Source: Rickettsiales bacterium
GTDB taxonomy: Bacteria; Pseudomonadota; Alphaproteobacteria; Rickettsiales; UBA1997
Direction of reading: 5' to 3'
DNA length: 53,009 nucleotides
Assembly (NCBI GenBank): GCA_018969185.1
Contig: JAGWYT010000008.1
Span: 1 to 53,009 of the forward strand
The notes beneath the pieces were generated by a model that was not told the origin of the DNA, did not search any database, and saw nothing but the letters and a program-made list of their open reading frames with translations. Both the position numbers and the translations under genes were made by a program. How positions within the stretch are numbered: the stretch's first letter is position 1; each line of letters starts with the position of its first letter. This document shows positions 43,123-51,475 of the stretch, in pieces.

Positions 43123-44622
43123 ATGACTTATCAACCAAAAGAAATCGGACTTAATCAAGAAACCGAAATTTTAATAAAACAATCAAGAGTTGGCGCTTAT
43201 GGTGTTGATCTTCCTGAAACTTCAGATTTTGCTTTAAGAACTGGTCAGAAAAAGCGCGAAAGAATTGGTTTGGCAGAAGTTAATGAGCCGCAAGTGATTA
43301 GACATTTTGTGCGTCTTTCTAATCAAAATTATTCAATCGATGGTGGTTTCTATCCTCTTGGTTCATGCACTATGAAGCATAATCCACGCTTAAATGAGAA
43401 GATGGCTCGTTTAGCTGGTTTTGCTGACATTCATCCGTTGCAAGATGAATCAACAGTGCAGGGCGCATTAGAGTTAATGTATAATCTGCAAAATTGGTTA
43501 GCAACCCTAACAGGACTTGGTGCAGTTTCTCTTGCTCCTGCTGCGGGTGCTCAAGGTGAACTTGCTGGAATGTTAGTTATAAAGAAAGCTCATGAAAAAA
43601 ATGGTGAAGCGGAAAGTAGAAAAATTGTTTTAATTCCTGATTCTGCTCATGGAACAAACCCTGCAACTGCTGCAATGTGTGGTTTTGAAATTAAAGTAAT
43701 TCCTTCTGATAAAGAAGGTTTGATAGATTTTGCTTTGTTCAAGGATCTTATTACGCAATATGGTAAATCAATTGCTGGAACAATGATTACCAATCCTAAT
43801 ACTTGCGGTAAATTTGAAAAAAATATTAAAGAAATTGCTGATTTAATTCACTCTGTTGGTGCTTATTTTTATTGCGACGGTGCTAATTACAACGCAATTG
43901 TTGGTAAAGTTAAACCAGCAGATATTGGTGTTGATGTTATGCACTTTAACTTGCATAAAACTTTTTCAACTCCGCATGGTGGCGGTGGACCTGGTTCTGG
44001 ACCAATTGCAGTTCGTAAAGAATTAGCAGAATTTTTACCAACTCCTCATGTAGCTAAAGAAGGAAATGAATTTAAGTTAATTGCTCCAAAAACAACTTGT
44101 GGTAAAGTAAAAGGTTTTAACGGACAATTTGGTATGCATGTTAGAGCTTTGACTTATATGCTTTCTCATGGTGCTGATGGATTGCAACAAGTTGCTGAAG
44201 ATGCAGTTCTTGGTGCGAATTATATCTTAGCAAAATTGAAAGATTTATATCATGTTCCTTTTGAAGGAAATTGCATGCATGAATGTTTGCTTACTGACAA
44301 AATTCAAAAAGTTAAAGGCATATCAACTCTTGATATTGCTAAGGCTTTGGTTGAATATGGAATTCATCCAATGACAGTATTTTTCCCATTAGTTGTGCAA
44401 GGTGCGATGCTAATTGAACCAACTGAAACTGAGACTAAAGAAACTTTGGATCAATTTATTGACACCATGATTTTCATTGCTAAAGAAATTGAGTCTGGAA
44501 ATGGTGATCGTTTTCACAATTATCCTCTTTCAACTCCAAGAAGAAGGTTGGATGATGTTAAAGCGGCAAAAACTCCTATTCTAACTTGGATGGATCAAAA
44601 CGATACGAAAGTGTCTTCCTGA
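43123..44622 (+). CDS. gcvPB: Glycine dehydrogenase (decarboxylating) subunit 2
   Basis: 499 residues, the PLP-carrying half of the split P-protein. Signatures: FYPLGSCTMKHNPRLNEKMA, SLAPAAGAQGELAGMLVI, PDSAHGTNPATAAMCGF, and the PLP lysine in HFNLHKTFSTPHGGGGPGSG. The C-terminal NYPLSTPRRRLDDVKAAK is near the end of the family. The last residues (KVSS) and the TGA stop come from the start of a family B repeat, so the natural C-terminus has been changed by a few residues. Translation follows DUF2442 with a 2-base gap. Confidence 0.96.
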   Translation: MTYQPKEIGLNQETEILIKQSRVGAYGVDLPETSDFALRTGQKKRERIGLAEVNEPQVIRHFVRLSNQNYSIDGGFYPLGSCTMKHNPRLNEKMARLAGFADIHPLQDESTVQGALELMYNLQNWLATLTGLGAVSLAPAAGAQGELAGMLVIKKAHEKNGEAESRKIVLIPDSAHGTNPATAAMCGFEIKVIPSDKEGLIDFALFKDLITQYGKSIAGTMITNPNTCGKFEKNIKEIADLIHSVGAYFYCDGANYNAIVGKVKPADIGVDVMHFNLHKTFSTPHGGGGPGSGPIAVRKELAEFLPTPHVAKEGNEFKLIAPKTTCGKVKGFNGQFGMHVRALTYMLSHGADGLQQVAEDAVLGANYILAKLKDLYHVPFEGNCMHECLLTDKIQKVKGISTLDIAKALVEYGIHPMTVFFPLVVQGAMLIEPTETETKETLDQFIDTMIFIAKEIESGNGDRFHNYPLSTPRRRLDDVKAAKTPILTWMDQNDTKVSS

Positions 44623-44702
44623 GCCTTAGAATTTCTTTTAGAAATTCTAGGCGAAGGATTTCATTAATCTCATGAGATTCTTCGCTATGCTCAGAATGAC
44701 AT
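44611..44702. repeat. Family B palindrome overlapping the end of gcvPB, copy B8
   Basis: gtgtcttcctgagcc...agaatttcttttagaaattct...gcgaaggat, then catgagattcttcgctatgctcagaatgaca. The TGA inside tcctgagcc is the gcvPB stop codon (44620-44622). Confidence 0.82.
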
Positions 44703-44732
44703 AGAAGGGAATGGTAAAAAAATAAAATAAAA

Positions 44733-45659
44733 ATGTTAAAGAGTAAGAAAAGAGCATTTACACTTATAGAACTGTCAATTGTATTAATTGTGCTTGGTAT
44801 AATTACAGTTGGAGTGCTTAAGGGAACTGGTCTTATTTCTTCATCAAAAATTGGTGTTGCAAGATCTTTAACTGCAAGATCAGTGGTGCAAAATATTGAT
44901 GGTTTGGTTGCATGGTATGAATCAACTTCTTTTGATAGCTTCGATGCTTCTGATGTTTCTGATGGTCATAAAATTAATAATTGGTATGACATAAGTCCTG
45001 CTTCAATTCCACAAAAAAGCAACAGAAATAAACTGGCTGCTAAAACTGGAAATGTTACTTACGTTAAAAAAGGAATTAATGAAGTTCCTAGTTTACAATT
45101 TAGTAGTAGTGGTGGTTCAGTAACAAATCTTCAATTATCTTCTTTTTATCAAGGTTCCACTGCACAAAATACTGTTTTCATTGTATTTCAACAAAATGCA
45201 AGAACTTATGTTTCATCTTACGATAGATGGATTATTGATTCTTATTCTTCTGCTTCAACAACTTCTTTTGGTTATTCTGATGTTTCGGGAGTTGATGATA
45301 TACGTTTGAATGGTGGAAGTACAACAATTGCAACTGGATCTACTGACGCTCCAAGTTTTATTGATGGAAAGTCATATATAGCAGCAATATATTATGATGG
45401 AACTTATAGCAAAGCTTATTTAAACAATACTGCTACTACTGTTGGTGCTGGTTATTTAGGTAGTGGTGTTACCAACCCCGGAAGTAATTCTCTAACTGGC
45501 TTAACTGTTGGTTCCTTAAAAGATGATACAAGCGCTTCTCGCTTCGTCGGTCTGATTTCAGAAATTATAATCTATAATCGCGTCTTAAAAGATTTAGAAC
45601 GTAAAGATGTTTTCAGATATTTGGCAAAGAAATATAATATAGCTGTTAGTGGTATCTAA
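44733..45659 (+). CDS. Type IV pilin-like protein with C-terminal LamG-like domain
   Basis: 308 residues. The N-terminus is a class III/type IV prepilin signal: short basic leader KSKKRA, then FTLIELSIVLIVLGIITVGV with Glu at +5 and a hydrophobic helix. The -1 residue is Ala rather than the usual Gly. After DGLVAWYE, the rest is Ser/Thr/Gly-rich and beta-strand like, ending RFVGLISEIIIYNRVLKD...VFRYLAKKYNI, the pattern closing many LamG/concanavalin-like domains. It should be anchored in the inner membrane or built into a pilus, with a lectin-like head. Paralogue of the next gene and of the pseudogene at 49138. Confidence 0.85.
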   Translation: MLKSKKRAFTLIELSIVLIVLGIITVGVLKGTGLISSSKIGVARSLTARSVVQNIDGLVAWYESTSFDSFDASDVSDGHKINNWYDISPASIPQKSNRNKLAAKTGNVTYVKKGINEVPSLQFSSSGGSVTNLQLSSFYQGSTAQNTVFIVFQQNARTYVSSYDRWIIDSYSSASTTSFGYSDVSGVDDIRLNGGSTTIATGSTDAPSFIDGKSYIAAIYYDGTYSKAYLNNTATTVGAGYLGSGVTNPGSNSLTGLTVGSLKDDTSASRFVGLISEIIIYNRVLKDLERKDVFRYLAKKYNIAVSGI

Positions 45660-45666
45660 TTTCCGT

Positions 45667-45737
45667 GTGTTATTACTTCCGCGTAGCGAAGAATCTCAGG
45701 AAGTGCATGAGATCCTTCACTTCGTTCAGGATGATAG
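45667..45737. repeat. Family B partial copy, B9
   Basis: tgtgttattacttccgcgtagcgaagaatctcagg, then gcatgagatccttcacttcgttcaggatgata. Degenerate, between the two pilin-like genes. Confidence 0.6.
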
Positions 45738-45770
45738 GTCCTTGGATACATAAAAAATTTAATAATTAAA

Positions 45771-46643
45771 ATGAACAAAAGAAAAGCTTTTACACTTGTT
45801 GAATTGGCAATTGTTGTAGTGGTAATTATGGTGCTTGTTGTTGGAGTATTAAAGGGTGCTTCTTTAACGCAAACCTCAAGAATCGTTGGAGCAAGATCTT
45901 TTACGGCAAGCTCTGTTGTGCCAAAAACTGAAGGTTTGGTTGCATGGTATGAAACGTCAACGAAGGATAGTTTTAAAGGAAATCAAGCTTATGACTCCTC
46001 GCAAATTGATACTTGGTATGATATTAGTCCTGATTCAATTGTAAGAAATTCTAGTCTTGCTGAAGGAAGTAAAGTTAATAAATTAAGCAGAACGGCATCA
46101 TCTGCTGTTACTTATGTTGAAGATGGCATAAACTCAATTCCAACTATTAATTTTAGTGGTTCTTCACCAATTACTTTATCATCACTTTATCAAGGATCTC
46201 TCTCTTTAAGCACTGTCTTTGTTGTTTTTAGACCAACATCATATCTTGATGGGCACATTACATTTTTTGATTCTTATTCAAGTGGTAGCACTTATTCTAT
46301 AGGTATCACTTCTTCTGCTGTAACAATTAATGCTGGAGCTTTGTCTGCGCTTAGCGGCAGTGCTTCAATAAATTTAGGAAATGATTATATTCTTGCAGCT
46401 GTTTTTAATACTACCTCATCGGCCATATATTTAAATGACCCAGAAACAGCAATAACTTCTGGCGATGCTGGTTCAAATTCTCTTACTGGTTTAACTATTG
46501 GTTCAACCAAGGCTGGTGCGGAAAATTTTCCTGGTATGATTTCTGAGATAATTGTTTTTAACAGAATATTAAAGCTTCAGGAGAGAAGAGATATATTTAG
46601 ATATCTTGCTAGCAAGTATAAGATTACAGTTACTAGCATATAG
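45771..46643 (+). CDS. Type IV pilin-like protein with C-terminal LamG-like domain (paralogue 2)
   Basis: 290 residues, plainly related to the previous gene from end to end. Leader NKRKA, then FTLVELAIVVVVIMVLVVGV; GLVAWYETSTKDSF; DTWYDISPDSI; VEDGINSIPTINFSGSS; SLYQGSLSLSTVFVVFRPTS; and the end FPGMISEIIVFNRILK...IFRYLASKYKI. The putative lectin-like head is slightly shorter, with divergent loops, suggesting different ligands (inference). Its stop is four bases before the ftsQ ATG, so it is likely co-transcribed with ftsQ. Confidence 0.85.
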   Translation: MNKRKAFTLVELAIVVVVIMVLVVGVLKGASLTQTSRIVGARSFTASSVVPKTEGLVAWYETSTKDSFKGNQAYDSSQIDTWYDISPDSIVRNSSLAEGSKVNKLSRTASSAVTYVEDGINSIPTINFSGSSPITLSSLYQGSLSLSTVFVVFRPTSYLDGHITFFDSYSSGSTYSIGITSSAVTINAGALSALSGSASINLGNDYILAAVFNTTSSAIYLNDPETAITSGDAGSNSLTGLTIGSTKAGAENFPGMISEIIVFNRILKLQERRDIFRYLASKYKITVTSI

Positions 46644-46647
46644 AAGG

Positions 46648-47523
46648 ATGAAATTACTTACAGATAAGTTAAAAATCTTTTTACTTAGCAATCAGTTCGT
46701 GAGGGCGATTAGATTATTTACTAATCAGAAATTGCGTCCTTTCTTGTTAAAATCTGTAGCCATTATAACTGTTGTTGCAATTATCGCCGTTATTATTTTG
46801 CAATTGGTGAAGCCTGAATATTTAAAAAAAATCCATCAAAGAATTTCTTTTAAAATTGCGCGCTACATACATTTTGATAGTAGAGAATTTAATAAGATTG
46901 AAGTTTATGGAAATAATCGCACTTCAACTGATCAGATTTTAGATGTAGTAAAAAAAGTAAAAAATTCTTCTGACGACATATCTGTTAATGGCAGTTATGA
47001 GCCTTTAATTCAAAAGATTACTATTGAGATTAAAAAACAATTGCCGTGGATTAATCAGGTAACTGTTATAAGAAACATACCAGACATTCTTGCAATTACG
47101 GTTACAGAGTATGAGCCATTTGCAATTTGGGAACATGAAGGAAATAAATATGTGACAGATAAGGATGGTAATATTGTTTTAGTTGATGATGTAACAGAGT
47201 TTGAGAATCTTGTTATAATATCAGGAGATGAAGCAAATCTTCACGTGAATTCTTTATTTAATATTTTTGCGATAGATCCAAAATTAAGCTCGGAAGTATA
47301 TTCTGCAACTTGGCTTGGAGGCAGAAGATGGGATATTAGGCTTAATAGTGGGCTATTGATAAAGCTGCCAGAAAGCGATATTGGAGATGCTTGGAATAAG
47401 CTGATTAAAATTTATAATATGCAAGGTTCACTCAATTCTTTGAAGGTAATAGATTTAAGAATTGACGGTAATATTTATCTTGAATATGGTGATTCAGTTA
47501 TAAAGGAGATACAGAGTTTGTAG
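46648..47523 (+). CDS. ftsQ: Cell division protein FtsQ
   Basis: 291 residues. A basic cytoplasmic N-terminus, one membrane helix (LLKSVAIITVVAIIAVIILQLV), then a POTRA domain (FNKIEVYGNNRTSTDQILDVV) and the beta domain (LPWINQVTVIRNIPDILAITV, EYEPFAIWEHEGNKYVTDKDG, WDIRLNSGLLIKLPE). FtsQ links early and late divisome proteins. The ATG at 46648 is chosen; a longer start at 46606 overlaps the pilin-like gene. Usual upstream neighbours (ddl, murB/murC) are replaced by the two pilin-like genes. ftsA follows after a palindromic repeat. Confidence 0.93.
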   Translation: MKLLTDKLKIFLLSNQFVRAIRLFTNQKLRPFLLKSVAIITVVAIIAVIILQLVKPEYLKKIHQRISFKIARYIHFDSREFNKIEVYGNNRTSTDQILDVVKKVKNSSDDISVNGSYEPLIQKITIEIKKQLPWINQVTVIRNIPDILAITVTEYEPFAIWEHEGNKYVTDKDGNIVLVDDVTEFENLVIISGDEANLHVNSLFNIFAIDPKLSSEVYSATWLGGRRWDIRLNSGLLIKLPESDIGDAWNKLIKIYNMQGSLNSLKVIDLRIDGNIYLEYGDSVIKEIQSL

Positions 47524-47540
47524 GGTTAATATGTTTTATT

Positions 47541-47685
47541 GCAAGAGATCTTTCGCCCAGATTTTCTAAAAGAAAATCTAAGGGCTCAAGATGACAACAA
47601 TTTGTCATCCTGAGGCGAAGCCGAAGGATCTCATGCGTTTGAAGGAAGAGATCCTCGAAATGCTTCGTATTTCAAAGATGACGAT
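47541..47685. repeat. Family B composite, copy B10
   Basis: gcaagagatctttcgcccagattttctaaaagaaaatctaagggctcaagatgaca, then tgtcatcctgaggcgaagccgaaggatctcatgcg, then ggaagagatcctcgaaatgcttcgtatttcaaagatgacg. Three arms in alternating orientation in the ftsQ-ftsA gap (252 bases). Of that gap, the last 90 bases are AT-rich and carry no feature I can name. Confidence 0.7.
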
Positions 47686-47775
47686 ACTAAATTGAATTAC
47701 CCTCAACAAATCTCTTGCTAATTTCTTAATTGAGAAAAATAATTTTCATAAATTATTTGTTTAAATTTTATTTTA

Positions 47776-49014
47776 ATGACAAAGAATCTTAAAAAAGGAA
47801 AAGTTGTTGCGTGTCTTGATCTAGGATCTTCTAAGGTGGTGTGTCTGATTGCCTCAATTGATAATGGTGAGTTAAAAATTCTTGGTTATGGTCACAAAGA
47901 ATCAAGAGGAATTATTGGCAGTTCAATTTCTGATATGAAGTTGGCACAAAAGGCAATTACCAATGCGGTTGCGGAAGCAGAAAGAATGGCGGGTTTAAAT
48001 ATAGATCGTCTTTTAGTTGGAATTTCAGGAAGCCAAGTTAAATCAAGCCGTAAAGAAGTCAGCATTAAAATTTCTTCTGACATTGTGAAATCTTCTGATA
48101 TATCAACTTTGGCAAATATGGTGCGCAGCAAAGTTAAGAAAAAAGGTCATGAAGTAATTCATTTAATTCCTTTGCAATATCGTATTGATGATTTATCGCC
48201 GGTTGAGAATCCGCGCTATATGTCAGGAGAAAAATTATATGCAAGATTTCATATTGTTTCTGCGCCACAAAATATTATAAAGAATATCGAAAATTGTTTA
48301 AAAAGATGTCAATTATCGGTGAATAATTATGTTGTTGATCCTTACGCCTCAACGCTTTCATCGCTTAATGAAAATGAAAATAATCTTGGAACTTTGTTAA
48401 TTGATATTGGCGGTAGTTCAACTTCTTTTTGTATAATTTTGGATGGAAAATTATTTTACGTTGGTCATTCCTTGCTTGGTGGAATTCACGTTACAAAGGA
48501 CATTGCGACAATTCTGAATATAAGTTTTGCTTCGGCAGAAAAAATAAAAAACCTTAACAGCTCTTTATTGATAAGTCCTCTTGAAGAAAAAGAAATTATC
48601 AAATTGAAGAATAATGATTCAAATGATGATCCAGAGATGATAAAAATTAATCGTCTTGAACTTCGCGATATAATAAAAGCAAGGTTAGAGGAGATATTTG
48701 AACTTGTAAAATCAGACCTTACAAAAGCTGGTATACCGCTTGACATTATGAGCAATATTGTTTTAACCGGGGGAGTTACTTCAACAGTTGGTATTGATAG
48801 GCTTGCTTCTGAAATATTTGATAAAAATGTTAGAATTGGCTATCCAAACCGAATTGAAGGCATGCCAACTGAGATTCTAAGCCCAAATTTTTCTTGTTGT
48901 CTTGGTATGATGGTGTTTTTGAAAAATATGTATTTGAAAGAAAAAATCAAAGATGGTTTTGAAGCCAAAGATAATTGGTTCCGCCGGTTCATTGAGAAAC
49001 TTGCCGCAGCTTAA
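47776..49014 (+). CDS. ftsA: Cell division protein FtsA
   Basis: A 412-residue actin-like protein that anchors FtsZ to the membrane. Phosphate-1 loop VACLDLGSSKVVCLIA; the 1C (SHS2) domain follows (ESRGIIGSSISDM, RLLVGISGSQVKS); phosphate-2 GTLLIDIGGSSTSFCII; adenosine loop IVLTGGVTSTVGID. The C-terminus ends in an amphipathic helix (NWFRRFIEKLAA), the membrane-targeting tail. ftsZ is not next: convergent hairpins and a broken pilin paralogue follow. Confidence 0.96.
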   Translation: MTKNLKKGKVVACLDLGSSKVVCLIASIDNGELKILGYGHKESRGIIGSSISDMKLAQKAITNAVAEAERMAGLNIDRLLVGISGSQVKSSRKEVSIKISSDIVKSSDISTLANMVRSKVKKKGHEVIHLIPLQYRIDDLSPVENPRYMSGEKLYARFHIVSAPQNIIKNIENCLKRCQLSVNNYVVDPYASTLSSLNENENNLGTLLIDIGGSSTSFCIILDGKLFYVGHSLLGGIHVTKDIATILNISFASAEKIKNLNSSLLISPLEEKEIIKLKNNDSNDDPEMIKINRLELRDIIKARLEEIFELVKSDLTKAGIPLDIMSNIVLTGGVTSTVGIDRLASEIFDKNVRIGYPNRIEGMPTEILSPNFSCCLGMMVFLKNMYLKEKIKDGFEAKDNWFRRFIEKLAAA

Positions 49015-49026
49015 TTTAAATCCTCC

Positions 49027-49111
49027 GTCATTGCACTTTGTGCAATGACACCTCCTTTTTACTTAGAATTTATTTTTTCTAAGTAAGAAGTTGCAATCGC
49101 TAAAGCGATTG
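49027..49111. terminator. Three tandem hairpins between ftsA and the pilin pseudogene
   Basis: gtcattgcac-ttt-gtgcaatgac (49027-49049), acttagaa...ttctaagt (49061-49084) and caatcgct-aa-agcgattg (49094-49111). All three stems are perfect. They stand between convergent genes and probably stop transcription from both sides. Their wording recalls parts of families B and C. Confidence 0.6.
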
Positions 49112-49137
49112 TCAAAGTAGGTTAAAATTAGTTTCAG

Positions 49138-50123
49138 TTATTGAGAAACCACAATGTTGTATTTTTGCCCTAAATATTGTTCAACACTTTTACGGTCTCT
49201 GCCAGATAGAGGTTTATCAAAAACTATTAATTCAGAAATATAGCCTTTCCAGGAGTTTGTTTCCATCCCACCATTAAATCTTTCTGCTCCGCCTATTGCA
49301 AATTTTGCTGTAGCTGGGCAAGAAATGGAATCATTAGAAGTCGTCAGCTTGAGATCCATTTATATATAATCGGATACTAGTTATACTTTTCTTGTCGCTT
49401 GTATAGCCACCAAGACCATCAGTGCAAAGGTTAGTATCAAAAGAGGAAAAGGTTCTTGTTGCAGATAAGACTTCTGCAGATTTTTCAGTTGCGATAGCGG
49501 AAGTTGCACAACATCCAAAGGTTGATGCAGTTCTTTGTCCTGTATAAGAGTTAGCAGTTTCTACTGAGTAGCCAAACCCAGATACTTTTGCATCAAGTTG
49601 GCCATTATAAAAAGCGGTTGCAAAGCTTACTAATGGCATTTTTTCTAACCATTCCACTAAAAAATAAGTATATTGAGTTTTTTGTGTATTAATAGGAGTA
49701 GCATTAGCAACTGAGGTTGTGGTGGAAAAGAGTAAAATAATGATTAGTGGTGCTGCCGTCAAAATAAACCGAAGGTAATGATCCAATTGGAGATGAGTCT
49801 TTATAAACACCACTTGTAGAAGCAGTTTTTACAGCAAAATATTTTTGAGGGGTTTGGGGATTAATGTCTTTCCATTGTGTAAGTTTAGTGCCATCTTCAT
49901 TTTCTGTGGTAAGAAAACTTTCTTCCATTGTTGGCTCAAGCTATAGTAATAAACCATATATACCACTAACAGGAGAACTCTTTGTAAGTGACTGAGCAGT
50001 TTTTAAACGAGATTTTTGAATAAGACTTCTGCCTTGCATTACACCAGCAAATAAAATACCAATAACTAAAATTACTATTGATAATTCTATTAAAGAGAAA
50101 GCTTTGTAAGTATTTTTTTTCAT
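49138..50123 (-). pseudogene. Broken third pilin-LamG paralogue
   Basis: The 5' end (50123) encodes an intact prepilin signal: KKNTYKA, then FSLIELSIVILVIGILFAGV. At the position of the conserved Trp in 'GLVAWYE' the codon is TAG (49941-49943; GLLL*LEPTMEESF), an amber stop where TGG is expected. The same frame continues to about 49727, where the reading frame shifts, and shifts again near 49350; the final piece ends GYISELIVFDKPLSG...EQYLGQKYNI, matching the paralogues. The head contains several cysteines (FGCCATSA, DTNLC, SISCPA) that the two intact copies lack. It is convergent with ftsA and upstream of aroA on the same strand. Confidence 0.85.
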
Positions 50124-50141
50124 TTGTTATAGGTAATTTTG

Positions 50142-51473
50142 TTAAATAAAACTACAGCCAAAATCAGCAAAGATTTTTGTAAAATTTGGGAAGCTGGTAT
50201 TAATCATTGAATCATCATCAATTTCAACGCCATTTTCTAAGGTCAATCCCATTATCAAAAATGACATCGCAATTCTATGATCCATTGCGGTTTTGATTTT
50301 TACTAATTCTTTGGGCTGAGAGCTTATTCCTTGTACTTCCAGCGAATCATCACCCATCTTCAAAGTAACACCGCATTTTTCTAAATTTTGCGCAATCATT
50401 AATAAACGATTACTTTCTTTAACTTTCAATTCGGCAAGACCATTCATTTTAGTGGTTCCAGAGGCATTTGCTGCAGCAACAGCCAAGATTGGATATTCAT
50501 CAATCATAATTGGCGCACGCTCTGCGGGAACTTCAATGCCTTTTAATTTGCTTGATTCAACAATTATATCAGCAACTTTTTCTCCACCAACCAAACGTTG
50601 ATTAGTAAGTTCAATCTTTCCACCCATTTCAATTAATGTTGTAACAACACCGTCACGCAAAGGATTTACGCCAACGTTTTTAATGATAATTTTTGAATCT
50701 TTAACCAAAAGTGCTGCAACAATTAAAAATGCTGCCGATGAAATATCTCCGGGAACTGTGAAATCTTTCGCATCAAATTCTTGTAAACCTTGATAGGAAA
50801 TTTTTGTTGCTGATTTACCATTTAATTCAAAATCTTTTCTGCTTATTTTTATCCCTAAATAATCCATCATAATTTCGCTGTGATTACGACATTTTTCAGG
50901 TTCAATAACTTCTGTAATGCCGTTAATTGAAAGTGCAGCAAGTAACACACAGCTTTTAACTTGCGCTGAAGCAACTTTCATGGTGTAAGAAATTGGCATT
51001 GGATTTTCCGCACCAATAATTGCAAATGGCATAAGGTTATTTTGTCTTGCCATAATTTTTGCACCAATTGCTGTTATTGGTTCAAAGACGCGTCCCATTG
51101 GACGTTTGCGTAGTGAAGAATCTCCCGTAAAAAATGAAGTGAAGTTATAAGGGCAAACTAAGCCAGCAATCAATCTTGCTGCAGTTCCTGAATTTCCCAT
51201 ATCTAAAACATCAGAAGGCTCACATAAGCCAGCAACTCCAGAACCGTTAACTATCCAAGTTCCATCATTTTCTTTTTTTATATCAACTTGCATTGATCTA
51301 AGAGCTGCAGCAGTTTTAAGAACATCTTCTCCTTCAAGCAATCCAGTAATTTTAGTTTCGCCATGAGCAAGTGCAGCGAAAATCAAAGAGCGATGTGAAA
51401 TTGACTTATCACCCGCAACTTGAACTTCACCTTTTAGTGGAATATCTTTTTTATAGGAACGCAGAGAAGGCAT
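50142..51473 (-). CDS. aroA: 3-phosphoshikimate 1-carboxyvinyltransferase (EPSP synthase)
   Basis: A 443-residue enzyme of aromatic amino-acid synthesis joining PEP to shikimate-3-phosphate. Sequence matches class II enzymes such as CP4: GDKSISHRSLIFAALA, GLLEGEDVLKTAAALRSM, LRKRPMGRVFEPI, VASAQVKSCVLLA, APIMIDEYPILAVAAA and LDHRIAMSFL-like MDHRIAMSFLIMG. The CP4 tolerance region (NAATG) is NSGTAARL here, with Gly at the position equivalent to E. coli Gly96, so glyphosate sensitivity would be expected (inference). The ATG at 51473 lies two bases after the nuoN stop; the longer TTG start overlaps nuoN. Confidence 0.95.
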   Translation of the reverse strand: MPSLRSYKKDIPLKGEVQVAGDKSISHRSLIFAALAHGETKITGLLEGEDVLKTAAALRSMQVDIKKENDGTWIVNGSGVAGLCEPSDVLDMGNSGTAARLIAGLVCPYNFTSFFTGDSSLRKRPMGRVFEPITAIGAKIMARQNNLMPFAIIGAENPMPISYTMKVASAQVKSCVLLAALSINGITEVIEPEKCRNHSEIMMDYLGIKISRKDFELNGKSATKISYQGLQEFDAKDFTVPGDISSAAFLIVAALLVKDSKIIIKNVGVNPLRDGVVTTLIEMGGKIELTNQRLVGGEKVADIIVESSKLKGIEVPAERAPIMIDEYPILAVAAANASGTTKMNGLAELKVKESNRLLMIAQNLEKCGVTLKMGDDSLEVQGISSQPKELVKIKTAMDHRIAMSFLIMGLTLENGVEIDDDSMINTSFPNFTKIFADFGCSFI

Positions 51474-51475
51474 GT

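Noticed and set aside
46606-46647. Longer ftsQ start overlapping the second pilin-like gene
   Set aside because: The extension is out of frame with but inside the conserved pilin C-terminus; the ATG at 46648 fits spacing and family length.
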